A stretch of DNA of 64,000 nt, taken from contig CP170561.1 in the NCBI GenBank assembly GCA_042701975.1, forward strand, positions 930,001-994,000, given 5' to 3'. Each line of letters opens with the position of its first letter. The stretch's first letter is position 1. The translations under genes and the position numbers were made by a program. This DNA comes from JAFALK01 sp042701975. Its GTDB lineage: Bacteria > Pseudomonadota > Gammaproteobacteria > Burkholderiales > Burkholderiaceae_C. Shown here piece after piece: positions 1 to 7,691 of the stretch. The notes beneath the pieces are model-generated. The model saw nothing but the letters and a program-made list of their open reading frames with translations, had not been told where the DNA came from and did no database searches.

Positions 1-608
1 GTCGCGATGCTAACGAGGTAACCCGACGTAATCGCAAGCACGATCAGCAGCGCCAGCGTGCGGCTGCGCCAGTCGTCGCGCGATGCGGGCTGGATTTCCG
101 GCAGGTGCTTGTCGCCATCGACCATGGGGCGCATCAGCTCGCGGCCTCGCCAGGCGTACCAGCCCACGGCCGCCAGATGCAGACCCACCAGCGCATAGAC
201 GCCCCATTGGCCCCAGGCCGCGTGCCAGTGCGAGGCGAGCTGGCTCGTGGCATCGCTGACCTTCGATCGCAGCGGGCCGCTCGTCATGATCTCGTCGTCG
301 GCCACCAGGCCTGTCAGCGCCTGCGCGATCAGCCAGGCCAGCATGGCCAGCACGGAGAGCGAGCCCTTGAGATCGTGCCCCGCGCTGTTGAAGAAATGGG
401 CGAAGCGCGACCATCGTCCGCCCACAACGCCCCAGACCAGCCGAAAGGCCAGCAGCACCAGCACCGCCTGGCCGAGCCGCATGTGCCATTCCATGGCGCC
501 GAATTGAGCCGTCAGCAACGCGCCGATCACGCCGGCCGCCAGCAGTCCGTGGAACAGCCTTGTTGGCAAATCCCAGACACGCACACGCACCGTGGATGCA
601 TTGTTCAT
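1..608 (-). CDS. Cytochrome b561-family membrane protein (3' end outside window)
   Basis: The minus-strand frame opens at an ATG at 608 and stays open to the window edge, so the C-terminus is missing. The translation begins with a motif typical of Ni,Fe-hydrogenase-type cytochrome b and cytochrome b561 proteins (WDLPTRLFHGLLA). It has several hydrophobic helices and histidines that could ligate two b hemes (RLFHG, EWHMRLG, the SHWHAAWGQW segment and VGLHLAAVGW). Such proteins are inner-membrane di-heme electron carriers that accept quinol electrons. The start codons of this gene and the cytochrome c' gene are 42 bp apart and divergent, and pairs of a b561-type protein with a soluble c-type cytochrome are common in betaproteobacteria. 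The family assignment is good; the physiological partner is inferred. Confidence 0.85.
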   Translation of the reverse strand, partial: MNNASTVRVRVWDLPTRLFHGLLAAGVIGALLTAQFGAMEWHMRLGQAVLVLLAFRLVWGVVGGRWSRFAHFFNSAGHDLKGSLSVLAMLAWLIAQALTGLVADDEIMTSGPLRSKVSDATSQLASHWHAAWGQWGVYALVGLHLAAVGWYAWRGRELMRPMVDGDKHLPEIQPASRDDWRSRTLALLIVLAITSGYLVSIA

Positions 609-650
609 CCGTCTATCCTAGACTGCGCTCACTTCCGAGGAGACTGCTTC

Positions 651-1109
651 ATGAGATCGGTTCTGCTTGTCGCGAGCGCCCTGGTGGCCACCCTGACGAT
701 CGCCACCCCCGCCAGCGCGCAATTCAAGTCGCCAGAGGACGCGGTCAAGTACCGCAAGTCCGCCTTCACGCTGATGGGCAACCATTTCGGCCGCCTGGCC
801 GGCATGGCCCAAGGCAAGATCCCTTTCGACGCCAAGATCGCGGCCGAGAACGCCGACGTGCTGGCCACCGTCGTCAAACTGCCCTACACGGCCTTCGGCG
901 AAGACACCGAGCTGATGGCCAACTCCGAGGCCAAGCCCAACATCTGGAAGGAGATGCCCGCCTTCAAGGCCGCGGCCGAGAAGATGCAGGGTGAGGTCGC
1001 CAAGCTCCAGGCGGCGTCAAAGACCGGCGATCTCGCTCAGATCAAGGTCGCCGTCGGTGCCGTCGGGCAAAGCTGCAAGGCCTGCCACGACAAGTTCCGC
1101 GAGAAGTGA
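651..1109 (+). CDS. Cytochrome c' (exported heme c protein)
   Basis: A protein of 152 aa with a Sec signal peptide (residues 1-23, ending PASA) and a four-helix-bundle cytochrome c' sequence. The single heme-attachment motif CKACH lies at the extreme C-terminus (Cys142, Cys145, His146), where cytochrome c' carries it. Members are periplasmic high-spin heme proteins that bind NO and CO and may act in nitrosative stress or electron transfer. The start at 651 was chosen because it begins the signal peptide and follows a GAGGAGA ribosome-binding site; the long in-frame upstream extension back to 105 is antisense to the b561 gene and is not protein-like. Its divergent neighbour is a b-type cytochrome that could be its electron donor. 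Confidence 0.93.
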   Translation: MRSVLLVASALVATLTIATPASAQFKSPEDAVKYRKSAFTLMGNHFGRLAGMAQGKIPFDAKIAAENADVLATVVKLPYTAFGEDTELMANSEAKPNIWKEMPAFKAAAEKMQGEVAKLQAASKTGDLAQIKVAVGAVGQSCKACHDKFREK

Positions 1110-1115
1110 TTCTCC

Positions 1116-1958
1116 TCAGAGCCTGACCTGCCCATGAATCAGCGGCGCCACGTCGCCGCCGATCCAGGTCACGCCATCCGCATCGCGGTTCACATGCACC
1201 CGGCCGGCACGCCCCAGCGCCGCGCCTTGCGCTGCCACGTAGCGGTCGCCCGCCAGGCCAGCGCCTTGCAGCCACAGGGCCACGCCCGCGTTCAGGCTGC
1301 CGGTGACGGGGTCTTCCGGGATGCCCAGATCCGGCACGAAGGCGCGGACTTCGAAATTGCACTCGCTGCCCGGCGCATGCACGCCGACGACGCCGAGCTT
1401 GAGGCCCTTCATCGCGATGAAATCCGGCGTTAGCGCCAGCACCGCCTCGGCGCTCTTGAGCCGCGCGGCCAGCCACTTCGGGCCGTTGTCCACCCACTGC
1501 ACATCGAGCAGCTCGCTCGCCTCGATGCGCAGCGAGCGCAGCACCTGCTCGCGCGTGGCGGCATCGGCCGGACCGCTGCGCTGCAGCGGCGGCGCGGCGA
1601 AGGCCAGGCGAGCGCCTTCGCGCTTGACGCGCACCAGACCGATCGCGCATTGCTGCACCACCTCGCCGGGCTTCTTCACATCGCCGCCGCTGGCCAGGAA
1701 GGCGTGGGCCGAGCCCAGTGTCGGGTGGCCGGCAAAGGGCAGTTCGCCGCCCGGCGTGAAGATGCGCACGCGGTAGTCGGCGGCCGGGTCGGTGGGCGGC
1801 AGCAAGAAGGTGGTCTCGGAGAGATTCGTCCAGCGCGCGAAGTCGGCCATGTGCTGTTCGGAGAGGCCCGCGCCATCAACGACGACGGCCAGCGCGTTGC
1901 CCTTCAGTGGCACGGCGGTGAACACATCCACCTGGACAAAGCGGCGCAGTTCGGACAT
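1116..1958 (-). CDS. PhzF family isomerase/epimerase-like protein
   Basis: A protein of 280 aa with the PhzF fold: an N-terminal half opening with FVQVDVFT, the conserved GELPFAGHPTLGSAHAF segment, and a C-terminal half with PEDPVTGSLNAG. In PhzF proper the catalytic acid is a glutamate near residue 45; here the LSETTFLLPP segment supplies the corresponding Glu. Most members outside phenazine clusters have no known substrate, and no phenazine genes are near. The ATG at 1958 overlaps the stop of the upstream GNAT gene (TGATG), suggesting translational coupling. It is the last gene of a minus-strand run beginning with the LysE exporter at 5205. The function may be amino-acid-related isomerisation, but this is inference. 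Confidence 0.9.
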   Translation of the reverse strand: MSELRRFVQVDVFTAVPLKGNALAVVVDGAGLSEQHMADFARWTNLSETTFLLPPTDPAADYRVRIFTPGGELPFAGHPTLGSAHAFLASGGDVKKPGEVVQQCAIGLVRVKREGARLAFAAPPLQRSGPADAATREQVLRSLRIEASELLDVQWVDNGPKWLAARLKSAEAVLALTPDFIAMKGLKLGVVGVHAPGSECNFEVRAFVPDLGIPEDPVTGSLNAGVALWLQGAGLAGDRYVAAQGAALGRAGRVHVNRDADGVTWIGGDVAPLIHGQVRL

Positions 1959-2407
1959 CAGGATTCCTTCGATTTCAGATAGAGGCCGGGCCGCGCGATT
2001 TCCATCGCACGCTCGGGTGCAGCCAACGGCGCGAAGCCAAAGCCGGCGTAGAGGGCGTGCGCGTCTTGGGTGAAGAGCGTGAAGCGGCGCAGGCCGCTCA
2101 GCGACGGGTGCTGCATCAGCTCCGCCATCAGGCGCTTGGCGTGGCCGCGGCCGCGCACGGCCTCGGGTACGAACACATCGCACAGGTAGGCAAAGGTGGC
2201 GCAATCGCTGATGACGCGGGCGTAGGCCAGCAGCTGGCCACCTTCTTCACCGCGCAGGATGAAGTTCAGCGAACCCTCCATCGCCTTGCGCATCAGCTCG
2301 CGCGGGATGCCCTCGGCCCAGTAGGAACGCGAGATGAAACCGTGGACGGCGTCGAGATCAGCGTCCGTCCATTCGGTGTCCAGTCGCAAGCTGCTCACCG
2401 CGCTCAC
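1958..2407 (-). CDS. GNAT family N-acetyltransferase
   Basis: A protein of 149 aa with the GNAT core. It has a beta-strand pair around YARVISDCATFAYLCDVFV, the acetyl-CoA pyrophosphate-binding loop PEAVRGRGHAKRLM (the Q/RxxGxG/A pattern), and a C-terminal half with ALYAGFGFAPL. The acceptor substrate cannot be told from sequence. It overlaps the upstream aminotransferase by 4 bp (ATGA) and the downstream PhzF start by one base, so all three are probably translated from one message. Neighbouring amino-acid exporter and aminotransferase genes make an amino-acid or amine substrate plausible. Confidence 0.9.
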   Translation of the reverse strand: MSAVSSLRLDTEWTDADLDAVHGFISRSYWAEGIPRELMRKAMEGSLNFILRGEEGGQLLAYARVISDCATFAYLCDVFVPEAVRGRGHAKRLMAELMQHPSLSGLRRFTLFTQDAHALYAGFGFAPLAAPERAMEIARPGLYLKSKES

Positions 2408-3612
2408 GGCGTCGTCACCGCCTCGTTCTGCAGCGCTTCTTGCAGCACGCGGCCGAGGATGGCCACGCCTTCATGGATCAGCTCCGGCGTGAGCGTGACG
2501 AAGGAGAGGCGCAGGCAGCGCGGGTCGGGGTTGTGCGCAAAGAAGGCAGCGCCCGGCACGAAGGCGATGCCGGCATCCACCGCCTTGGGCAGCAGGGCCA
2601 TGGCATCGAAGCCCTCGGGCAGGCGGATCCAGAAGAACATGCCGCCCACGGGCATCTGCCATTCGCAGCCGGCCGGCAGGTGCTCGCGCAGCGCCACGGC
2701 CATGGCGTCGCGGTTGGCCTTGTAGTGGGCGCGGATGGTGGGCACGTGCTCGTCGAGGAAACCGTTCTTGATGACCTCGTGCACCACGCGTTGGTTGAAG
2801 CCGGGCGTGTGCAGGTCGGCCGCCTGCTTGGCCTGCAGCAGCTTCGGATAGAGCTCGCTCGGCGCCACGATGTAGCCCAGGCGGAAGCCCGGCGTGAGTA
2901 TCTTGGAGAAAGAGCCCAGGTAGATCGAGCCCTCGGGCCACATCGAGGTCAGCGCGGGCGGCGGCGGCTCGTCGAACCACAGGTCGCCATAGGGGTTGTC
3001 TTCGATCATGGGCACGCGCGCGGCCTGCGCGGCGGCCACGACCTGCTGGCGGCGCTCCAGGCTCATCATGCGGCCGCTCGGGTTCTGGAAGTTGGGCAGC
3101 AGGTACGCAAAGCGCGTGCCGGGTGCGTCGTGCGGCAGGGCCGCGATGGCCTCGGGGCGCACGCCGCCTTCATCGCTGGCCAGGCTGGCGAAGATCGGCT
3201 CGTACGGCGTGAACGCCTGCAGCGCGCCGAGGTAGGTGGGCGTTTCCACGGCCACGGGCGCGCCGCTGTCGCACAGGATCTTGCCGACCAGGTCCAGGCC
3301 CTGCTGCGAGCCGCTGGTGATCAGCACCTGCGAAGGGCTGGCGTTGATGCCGAGCAGCGCCATGCGCGCCGCCACCCATTCGCGCAGCGGCGCAAAGCCT
3401 TCGCTGGCGGCGTACTGCAGCGCCTCGCGCGGGGCCTGGCTCAGCACGGTGTCGCAGGCCTTGCGGATTTGCTCGACCGGGAAGGTGTCGGCGCTGGGCA
3501 GGCCACCGGCCATCGAGAGGATGCCGGGCTTCTCCGTGACCTTGAGGATCTCGCGGATGATGGACGGGTTCATGCGCGCAGCGCGGCGCGCGAGGGTGAA
3601 GGTGTTGCTCAT
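2404..3612 (-). CDS. Fold-type I PLP-dependent aminotransferase (2-aminoadipate/LysN-like)
   Basis: A protein of 402 aa resembling the aminotransferase class I/II group of LysN, 2-aminoadipate aminotransferase and MocR catalytic domains. Visible landmarks are ILSMAGGLPSADTFP near the N-terminus, ITSGSQQGLDL for phosphate binding, PNFQNPSGR with the substrate and PLP-contacting Asn, a VPMIEDNPYGDL segment with the pyridine-binding Asp, and GSFSKILTPGFRLGY, in which Lys237 should form the Schiff base. There is no DNA-binding domain, so this is the enzyme alone. It sits 51 bp after the EamA transporter gene and overlaps the GNAT gene, inside a run led by a LysE exporter and facing a MocR-type regulator. 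A role in branched-chain, aromatic or aminoadipate metabolism is possible. Confidence 0.92.
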   Translation of the reverse strand: MSNTFTLARRAARMNPSIIREILKVTEKPGILSMAGGLPSADTFPVEQIRKACDTVLSQAPREALQYAASEGFAPLREWVAARMALLGINASPSQVLITSGSQQGLDLVGKILCDSGAPVAVETPTYLGALQAFTPYEPIFASLASDEGGVRPEAIAALPHDAPGTRFAYLLPNFQNPSGRMMSLERRQQVVAAAQAARVPMIEDNPYGDLWFDEPPPPALTSMWPEGSIYLGSFSKILTPGFRLGYIVAPSELYPKLLQAKQAADLHTPGFNQRVVHEVIKNGFLDEHVPTIRAHYKANRDAMAVALREHLPAGCEWQMPVGGMFFWIRLPEGFDAMALLPKAVDAGIAFVPGAAFFAHNPDPRCLRLSFVTLTPELIHEGVAILGRVLQEALQNEAVTTP

Positions 3613-3663
3613 GTGAATCTCTCTTGTCTCCGTGACTGCAGATTAGCGTGGTTCAGTGTTGAT

Positions 3664-4557
3664 TCAATGCGAATGGACGGGCATGCGTCTTCCGATCCAG
3701 ACAACGGCGATCACCGCCGCCGCGAAGACCAGGCTCATGCCATCGATGTGCTCGCCGAGCAGGGGCGCGGCCAGCAGCATCGAGAAAAAGGGTTGGATGA
3801 CCTGCACCTGGCTCACGCGCAGCGTGCCGCCGAGCGCCAGGGCGCGATACCAGGCGAAGAAGCCCAGCCATTGCGAGACGAGCGCGACGTAGGCGAAACC
3901 GCCCCAGGACGCGGCGGCGATGGACGAGGCCGCATCGGCGCTGGGCGCCCAGGCAAGAGCCAGCGGCAGCGTGACCGGCAGCGAGAGCACCAGCAGCCAG
4001 CTGATCACCTGCTCGGGCTGGAGTGCCAGCGACAGCCGCGCGCCGGTCACGTAGCCGACCGAGGTGGCCAGCACGGCGCCGAGCAGCAGACCGTCTGCAG
4101 CCTGGAGCGCGCCGGCACCGCGCCACGCGGCAAAGCCGATCACCAGGATCAGACCGAGCACCGCACAGGCCCAGAAACCGAAGGAAGGCCGCTGGCGCAG
4201 CAGCAGCGCGCCCACTGAGGCCGTCGCCAAAGGCAGCACGCCGGTGATGACGGCGGCATGCACCGTGTCCACGTGGCGCAGCGCCAGGCTCAACATCAAG
4301 GGCCAGCCAAAGACCACGCCCACCGCGGTCAGCAGCAGCCAGCGCGCCTCATGGGCCGTGGGCCGGCGCGCGCCGGTGAAGAACAGGTACGCAATGGACA
4401 ACAGCCCCGCCACCGCCGCGCGACCCATCGCCACGAAGCCCGGCGACAGCTGCGCCGCCGCCGTGTCACCCACCGCCAGACGCGTCATCGGCAGCGTGAG
4501 CGCGAACAGGAACACGCCGAGCACGCCCAGCAGCATTCCGCGGGAGGAGTCCGTCAT
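3664..4557 (-). CDS. EamA/DMT-family transporter
   Basis: An inner-membrane protein of 297 aa with about ten predicted hydrophobic helices arranged as two EamA repeats, the usual length for drug/metabolite transporters of the RhaT/YdcZ-like group. The N-terminus (RGMLLGVLGVFLFALTLPMT) is the first helix and the second repeat begins near residue 150. The gene starts 9 bp after the LysE gene stop, so the two are almost certainly cotranscribed. Members often export amino acids or other small metabolites. Its presence with a LysE exporter, an aminotransferase and a MocR regulator suggests a metabolite-efflux unit, although the substrate is unknown. Confidence 0.9.
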   Translation of the reverse strand: MTDSSRGMLLGVLGVFLFALTLPMTRLAVGDTAAAQLSPGFVAMGRAAVAGLLSIAYLFFTGARRPTAHEARWLLLTAVGVVFGWPLMLSLALRHVDTVHAAVITGVLPLATASVGALLLRQRPSFGFWACAVLGLILVIGFAAWRGAGALQAADGLLLGAVLATSVGYVTGARLSLALQPEQVISWLLVLSLPVTLPLALAWAPSADAASSIAAASWGGFAYVALVSQWLGFFAWYRALALGGTLRVSQVQVIQPFFSMLLAAPLLGEHIDGMSLVFAAAVIAVVWIGRRMPVHSH

Positions 4558-4566
4558 TGCAGGGCG

Positions 4567-5205
4567 TCAGGCCGCACGGCGCGAATCGGCCAGCAGGCGC
4601 AGCGCCAGGCCGCTCAGCACCAGGCCCATCACATGGCGCTGGATCGCCAGCCAGCGCGGGCGGCGCAGCAGCCAGGACGCCATCTGCGCGGCAAAGAGGC
4701 ACACCAGCAGGTTGATGCCCGAACCGATGAAGACCTGCGTGGCGCCCAGCGCGATGCTTTGCTGCAGCACATGCCCCTGCTCGGCATGGATGAACTGCGG
4801 CAGCACCGACAGATAGAACACCGCCACCTTGGGATTGAGGACGCTGGTGAGCAGCCCCATCACGAAGAGCTTGCGAGGCGATTCGGCCGTCAGCTCGCGG
4901 GCCTCGAAGGGCGAGGCGGCGCCCGGGCGCACCGCTTGCCAGGCCAGCCACAGCAAATACAGCGCGCCACCGAACTTGAGCAGCTCGTAGCCCAGCGGCA
5001 CGGCCATGAAGAGCGCCGTCAGGCCCAGCGCGGCCGACAGCATGTGCACCGTGAAGCCCAGCACCACACCCGCCCAGGACGTCACCGCCGCACGCCGGCC
5101 CTGGCACAGCGAGCGCGAGAGCAGGTAGATCATGTTCGGCCCCGGCGTCAGCGCCATCAGCAGCGCGGCACCGGCAAAGGTGAGCAGGGAAGCGGTGAAC
5201 GTCAC
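4567..5205 (-). CDS. LysE/RhtB family amino-acid exporter
   Basis: A membrane protein of 212 aa with the LysE-family signature TPGPNMIYLLSRSL near the N-terminus and six hydrophobic stretches. NPKVAVFYLSVLPQF is the second conserved loop. I chose the GTG at 5205 because a CTGGAG ribosome-binding site lies six bases upstream and the resulting length matches the family (about 205-215 aa); an in-frame ATG far upstream would run through the regulator gene on the other strand. LysE/RhtB proteins export lysine, threonine, homoserine lactone or related amino acids. It is the promoter-proximal gene of the minus-strand run 5205-1116 and is divergent from the MocR gene. Confidence 0.92.
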   Translation of the reverse strand: MTFTASLLTFAGAALLMALTPGPNMIYLLSRSLCQGRRAAVTSWAGVVLGFTVHMLSAALGLTALFMAVPLGYELLKFGGALYLLWLAWQAVRPGAASPFEARELTAESPRKLFVMGLLTSVLNPKVAVFYLSVLPQFIHAEQGHVLQQSIALGATQVFIGSGINLLVCLFAAQMASWLLRRPRWLAIQRHVMGLVLSGLALRLLADSRRAA

Positions 5206-5261
5206 AAGCAACTCCAGGTGACTGAAACAAGGGATTCTCTCGACCAGTCTACTTCCCGCAA

Positions 5262-5311
5262 CCAATACAAGACCAATACACTTGGCCGGACAAGTTTTCA
5301 AACTGTATTGG
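5262..5311. promoter_or_regulatory. Putative MocR-type operator: two direct CCAATACA repeats and one inverted copy
   Basis: The 107-bp divergent gap between the LysE exporter and the MocR-family regulator holds CCAATACA at 5262-5269 and again at 5273-5280, exactly 11 bp apart (one helical turn). The reverse complement TGTATTGG lies at 5304-5311, immediately before the regulator ATG. Well-studied MocR regulators (PdxR, GabR) bind direct repeats, often with an additional inverted copy, in the divergent promoter region. The arrangement is seen directly; its role as operator is inferred from that family precedent. Confidence 0.7.
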
Positions 5312-5312
5312 C

Positions 5313-6737
5313 ATGAGCACCAGCACATCGACCAGCACCTCAACCAGCACAACAGGGCTGTCCCGGGACGCCTCCACGCCGCTGGCGCAGCAGCTGGCCC
5401 AGCGTTTTGCCGAGCGCATCGGCCAGCGCCTGCTGCTGCCGGGCAGCCGCCTGCCTTCGGTGCGCGAATGCGCCAAGCGCCACGGCGTGAGCACGTACAC
5501 CGTGGTCGCGGCCTACGACCAGCTGCTGGCCCAGGGCCTGCTGGAGGCGCGCAAGCAGCGCGGCTTTTTCGTGCGCGAGTCCGCGCCGCGCAAGGCCACG
5601 CAGCGTGCTGCCCCCGCCTCCACGTCAAGCTCACCGCCTTTCGACGCCACCACGCTGATCCGCGGCATGTTTCAGGCCCAGGCCCGCACGGCGCCCGGCC
5701 TGGGCACCCTGCCCGCCGAATGGCTGGACCTGCCGATGATCCAGAGCGCCATGCGCAAGGTGATCGCGCAGAGCGAAGGGCCCGACCAGCTCGCCCTGCA
5801 GTACGGCCAGCCCGGCGGCGATTCGAGACTGCGCGAGACGCTGGCGCATCGCTTGGGCGACCTGGGCGTGTCCGCGTCGGCAGAGCAGATCGTCACCACC
5901 GTCGGCGCCACGCATGCGCTGGACCTCGTCACCCGCACCCTGCTGCAACCCGGCGATGCCGTGCTGGTGGACGACCCCGGCTGGTCCATCGAGTACGCGC
6001 GCCTCACGCAGGCCGGCATGCGCCTGCTGCCGGTGCCACGCGGCGCCAACGGGCCTGACCTGGAAGTGATGCAGCGCCTGATCGAGCAGCACCGGCCGCG
6101 CGCCTACGTGACGGTCTCGGTGCTGCACAACCCGACCGGCAACAGCCTCACGCTGGCGCAGGCGCACCAGGTGCTCAAGCTCGCCGAGGCGGGCGACCTG
6201 CTCATCATCGAGGACGACACCTATGCCTTCATGGCCCCCAACCACATGCCTCGACTGAGTGCGCTCGATGGCCTGCGCCGCACGGTCTATGTATCGGGCT
6301 TCTCCAAGATCCTCACGCCGGCCTGGCGCGTGGGCTACCTGGCTGCCAGCCCCGAGCGGGTGAAGAAGCTCACCGACCTCAAGCTGCTGTCCACGCTGAC
6401 GACCAGCCCCATGCTGGAGCGCGCCGTGGCGCTGTGCCTCGAACAGGGCCAGTTGCGCCGCCATGCCGAGCGCGTGGCCGCACGGCTGGACACCGCGCGC
6501 CAACGCACGGTGCGATTGGCCGAAGCTGCGGGCTGCCGTTTCGTCACGCCGCCACAGGGCCTGTTCGGCTGGCTCGATGTGGGCGTGGACACGGAGCGGC
6601 TGGCGCAACGGCTGCTCGATGCCGGCTGGCTCACGGCGCCGGGTCTGCTGTTCAGCGCCACGCGGCAAGCCGGCACGCTCATGCGCATCAACTTCGCCAC
6701 GGGCCAAGATCCGAAATTCTGGGCACTCCTGCGCTGA
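5313..6737 (+). CDS. MocR/PdxR-family transcriptional regulator (GntR HTH + aminotransferase domain)
   Basis: A protein of 474 aa. Residues about 20-90 form a GntR-type winged helix (LAQQLAQRFAERI, GSRLPSVRECAKRHGVS, VVAAYDQLLAQGLLEA), followed by a linker and a fold-type I aminotransferase domain with the PLP lysine at Lys332 in GFSKILTPAWRVGY and a NPTGN motif. MocR proteins sense PLP-amino acid adducts and control divergent metabolic or export genes. The N-terminus is a short Ser-Thr repeat (residues 2-14) encoded by degenerate AGCACC units. No convincing ribosome-binding site precedes the ATG, and one operator-like repeat abuts it, so the message may have a very short leader. The probable target is the divergent LysE-EamA-aminotransferase run. 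Confidence 0.93.
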   Translation: MSTSTSTSTSTSTTGLSRDASTPLAQQLAQRFAERIGQRLLLPGSRLPSVRECAKRHGVSTYTVVAAYDQLLAQGLLEARKQRGFFVRESAPRKATQRAAPASTSSSPPFDATTLIRGMFQAQARTAPGLGTLPAEWLDLPMIQSAMRKVIAQSEGPDQLALQYGQPGGDSRLRETLAHRLGDLGVSASAEQIVTTVGATHALDLVTRTLLQPGDAVLVDDPGWSIEYARLTQAGMRLLPVPRGANGPDLEVMQRLIEQHRPRAYVTVSVLHNPTGNSLTLAQAHQVLKLAEAGDLLIIEDDTYAFMAPNHMPRLSALDGLRRTVYVSGFSKILTPAWRVGYLAASPERVKKLTDLKLLSTLTTSPMLERAVALCLEQGQLRRHAERVAARLDTARQRTVRLAEAAGCRFVTPPQGLFGWLDVGVDTERLAQRLLDAGWLTAPGLLFSATRQAGTLMRINFATGQDPKFWALLR

Positions 6738-6785
6738 TTCGCGCCGAGCACTATGCTCTCGGCCTGTCTCAAACCGGAGGACCTC

Positions 6786-7688
6786 ATGAAACGCTTCGCC
6801 ATCGCCGCAATCGCGCTCGCCCTCGGCCTGTCCGCCCATGCCGCCGCGCCCCAGCTCAAGGCCCAGAGCCCGGGCTACTACCGCATGATGGTCGGTGAGA
6901 TCGAAGTCACCGCCCTGAACGACGGCAACTTCATGATGCCCGTGGCCAAGGTGCTCACCAACATCAAGCCCGAAACGCTCAAGAGCGATCTGGCCAAGAA
7001 CTACCTGCCGCCCGAGATCGTGCCCACGTCGGTGAACGGCTTCCTCGTCAACACCGGACCGAAGCTCGTGCTCGTGGACAGCGGCGCCGGCAAGCTCTTC
7101 GGCCCCACGCTCGGCGGCCTGCTCGCCAACCTCAAGGCCTCGGGCTACACGCCGGAGCAGGTGGACGAGATCTACATCACGCACAGCCACAGCGACCACA
7201 TCGGCGGCCTCTCCGCCGACGGCAAGTCGGTGTTCCCGAACGCCGTCGTGCGCATGAGCAAGGCCGAGGCCGACTTCGCGCTCAAGGGCGATGCGGGCAA
7301 GGCGATGCTCGAGCCCTACGTCGCCGCCGGCCATTTCAAGCCTTTCGAAGGTGATGTGGAACTGGTGCCGGGCGTGAAGGCCGTCAACGCGCACGGCCAC
7401 ACGCCGGGCCACACCATTTACGTGATCGAAAGCCAGGGCCAGAAGCTGGTCTTCTGGGGCGACACCATGCACGTGGCCGCCGCGCAGTTCCCCGATCCCA
7501 CCGTGACGGCCAACTTCGACAGCGATTCCAAGGCCGCCATGCCGTGGCGCCTCAAGCTGTTCAAGGAGACCGCCGCCCAGGGCGAATGGGTGGCCGGCGC
7601 TCACCTGTCCTTCCCTGGCATCGGCCACCTGCGCGCTGAAGGCAAGGGTTATGTCTATCTGCCGATCAACTACCTGGCCAAGCCCTGA
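6786..7688 (+). CDS. Exported metallo-beta-lactamase-fold hydrolase
   Basis: A protein of 300 aa with a Sec signal peptide (about residues 1-20, ending SAHA) and an MBL-fold domain. The first zinc motif is HSHSDH (His133, His135, Asp137, His138). Later ligands are offered by the HGHTPGH segment and FWGDTMH (the family Asp and His). Most of the 300 residues align with periplasmic MBL hydrolases related to N-acyl homoserine lactonases and glyoxalase II-like enzymes, so lactonase activity is possible but not shown. The start at 6786 follows a CCGGAGGA ribosome-binding site and begins the signal peptide; the in-frame start at 6753 lies before it. The FAH-family gene follows after 3 bp, suggesting cotranscription. 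Confidence 0.93.
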   Translation: MKRFAIAAIALALGLSAHAAAPQLKAQSPGYYRMMVGEIEVTALNDGNFMMPVAKVLTNIKPETLKSDLAKNYLPPEIVPTSVNGFLVNTGPKLVLVDSGAGKLFGPTLGGLLANLKASGYTPEQVDEIYITHSHSDHIGGLSADGKSVFPNAVVRMSKAEADFALKGDAGKAMLEPYVAAGHFKPFEGDVELVPGVKAVNAHGHTPGHTIYVIESQGQKLVFWGDTMHVAAAQFPDPTVTANFDSDSKAAMPWRLKLFKETAAQGEWVAGAHLSFPGIGHLRAEGKGYVYLPINYLAKP

Positions 7689-7691
7689 ACG

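Noticed and set aside
2440..4218. A long plus-strand frame opposite the aminotransferase and EamA genes
   Set aside because: Composition is Arg/His/Gln-rich with no motif; the opposite strand encodes clear families.
5313..5360. The Ser-Thr repeat region as a CRISPR-like or phase-variable array
   Set aside because: Units are short, degenerate and coding; there are no spacers and no cas genes in the window.
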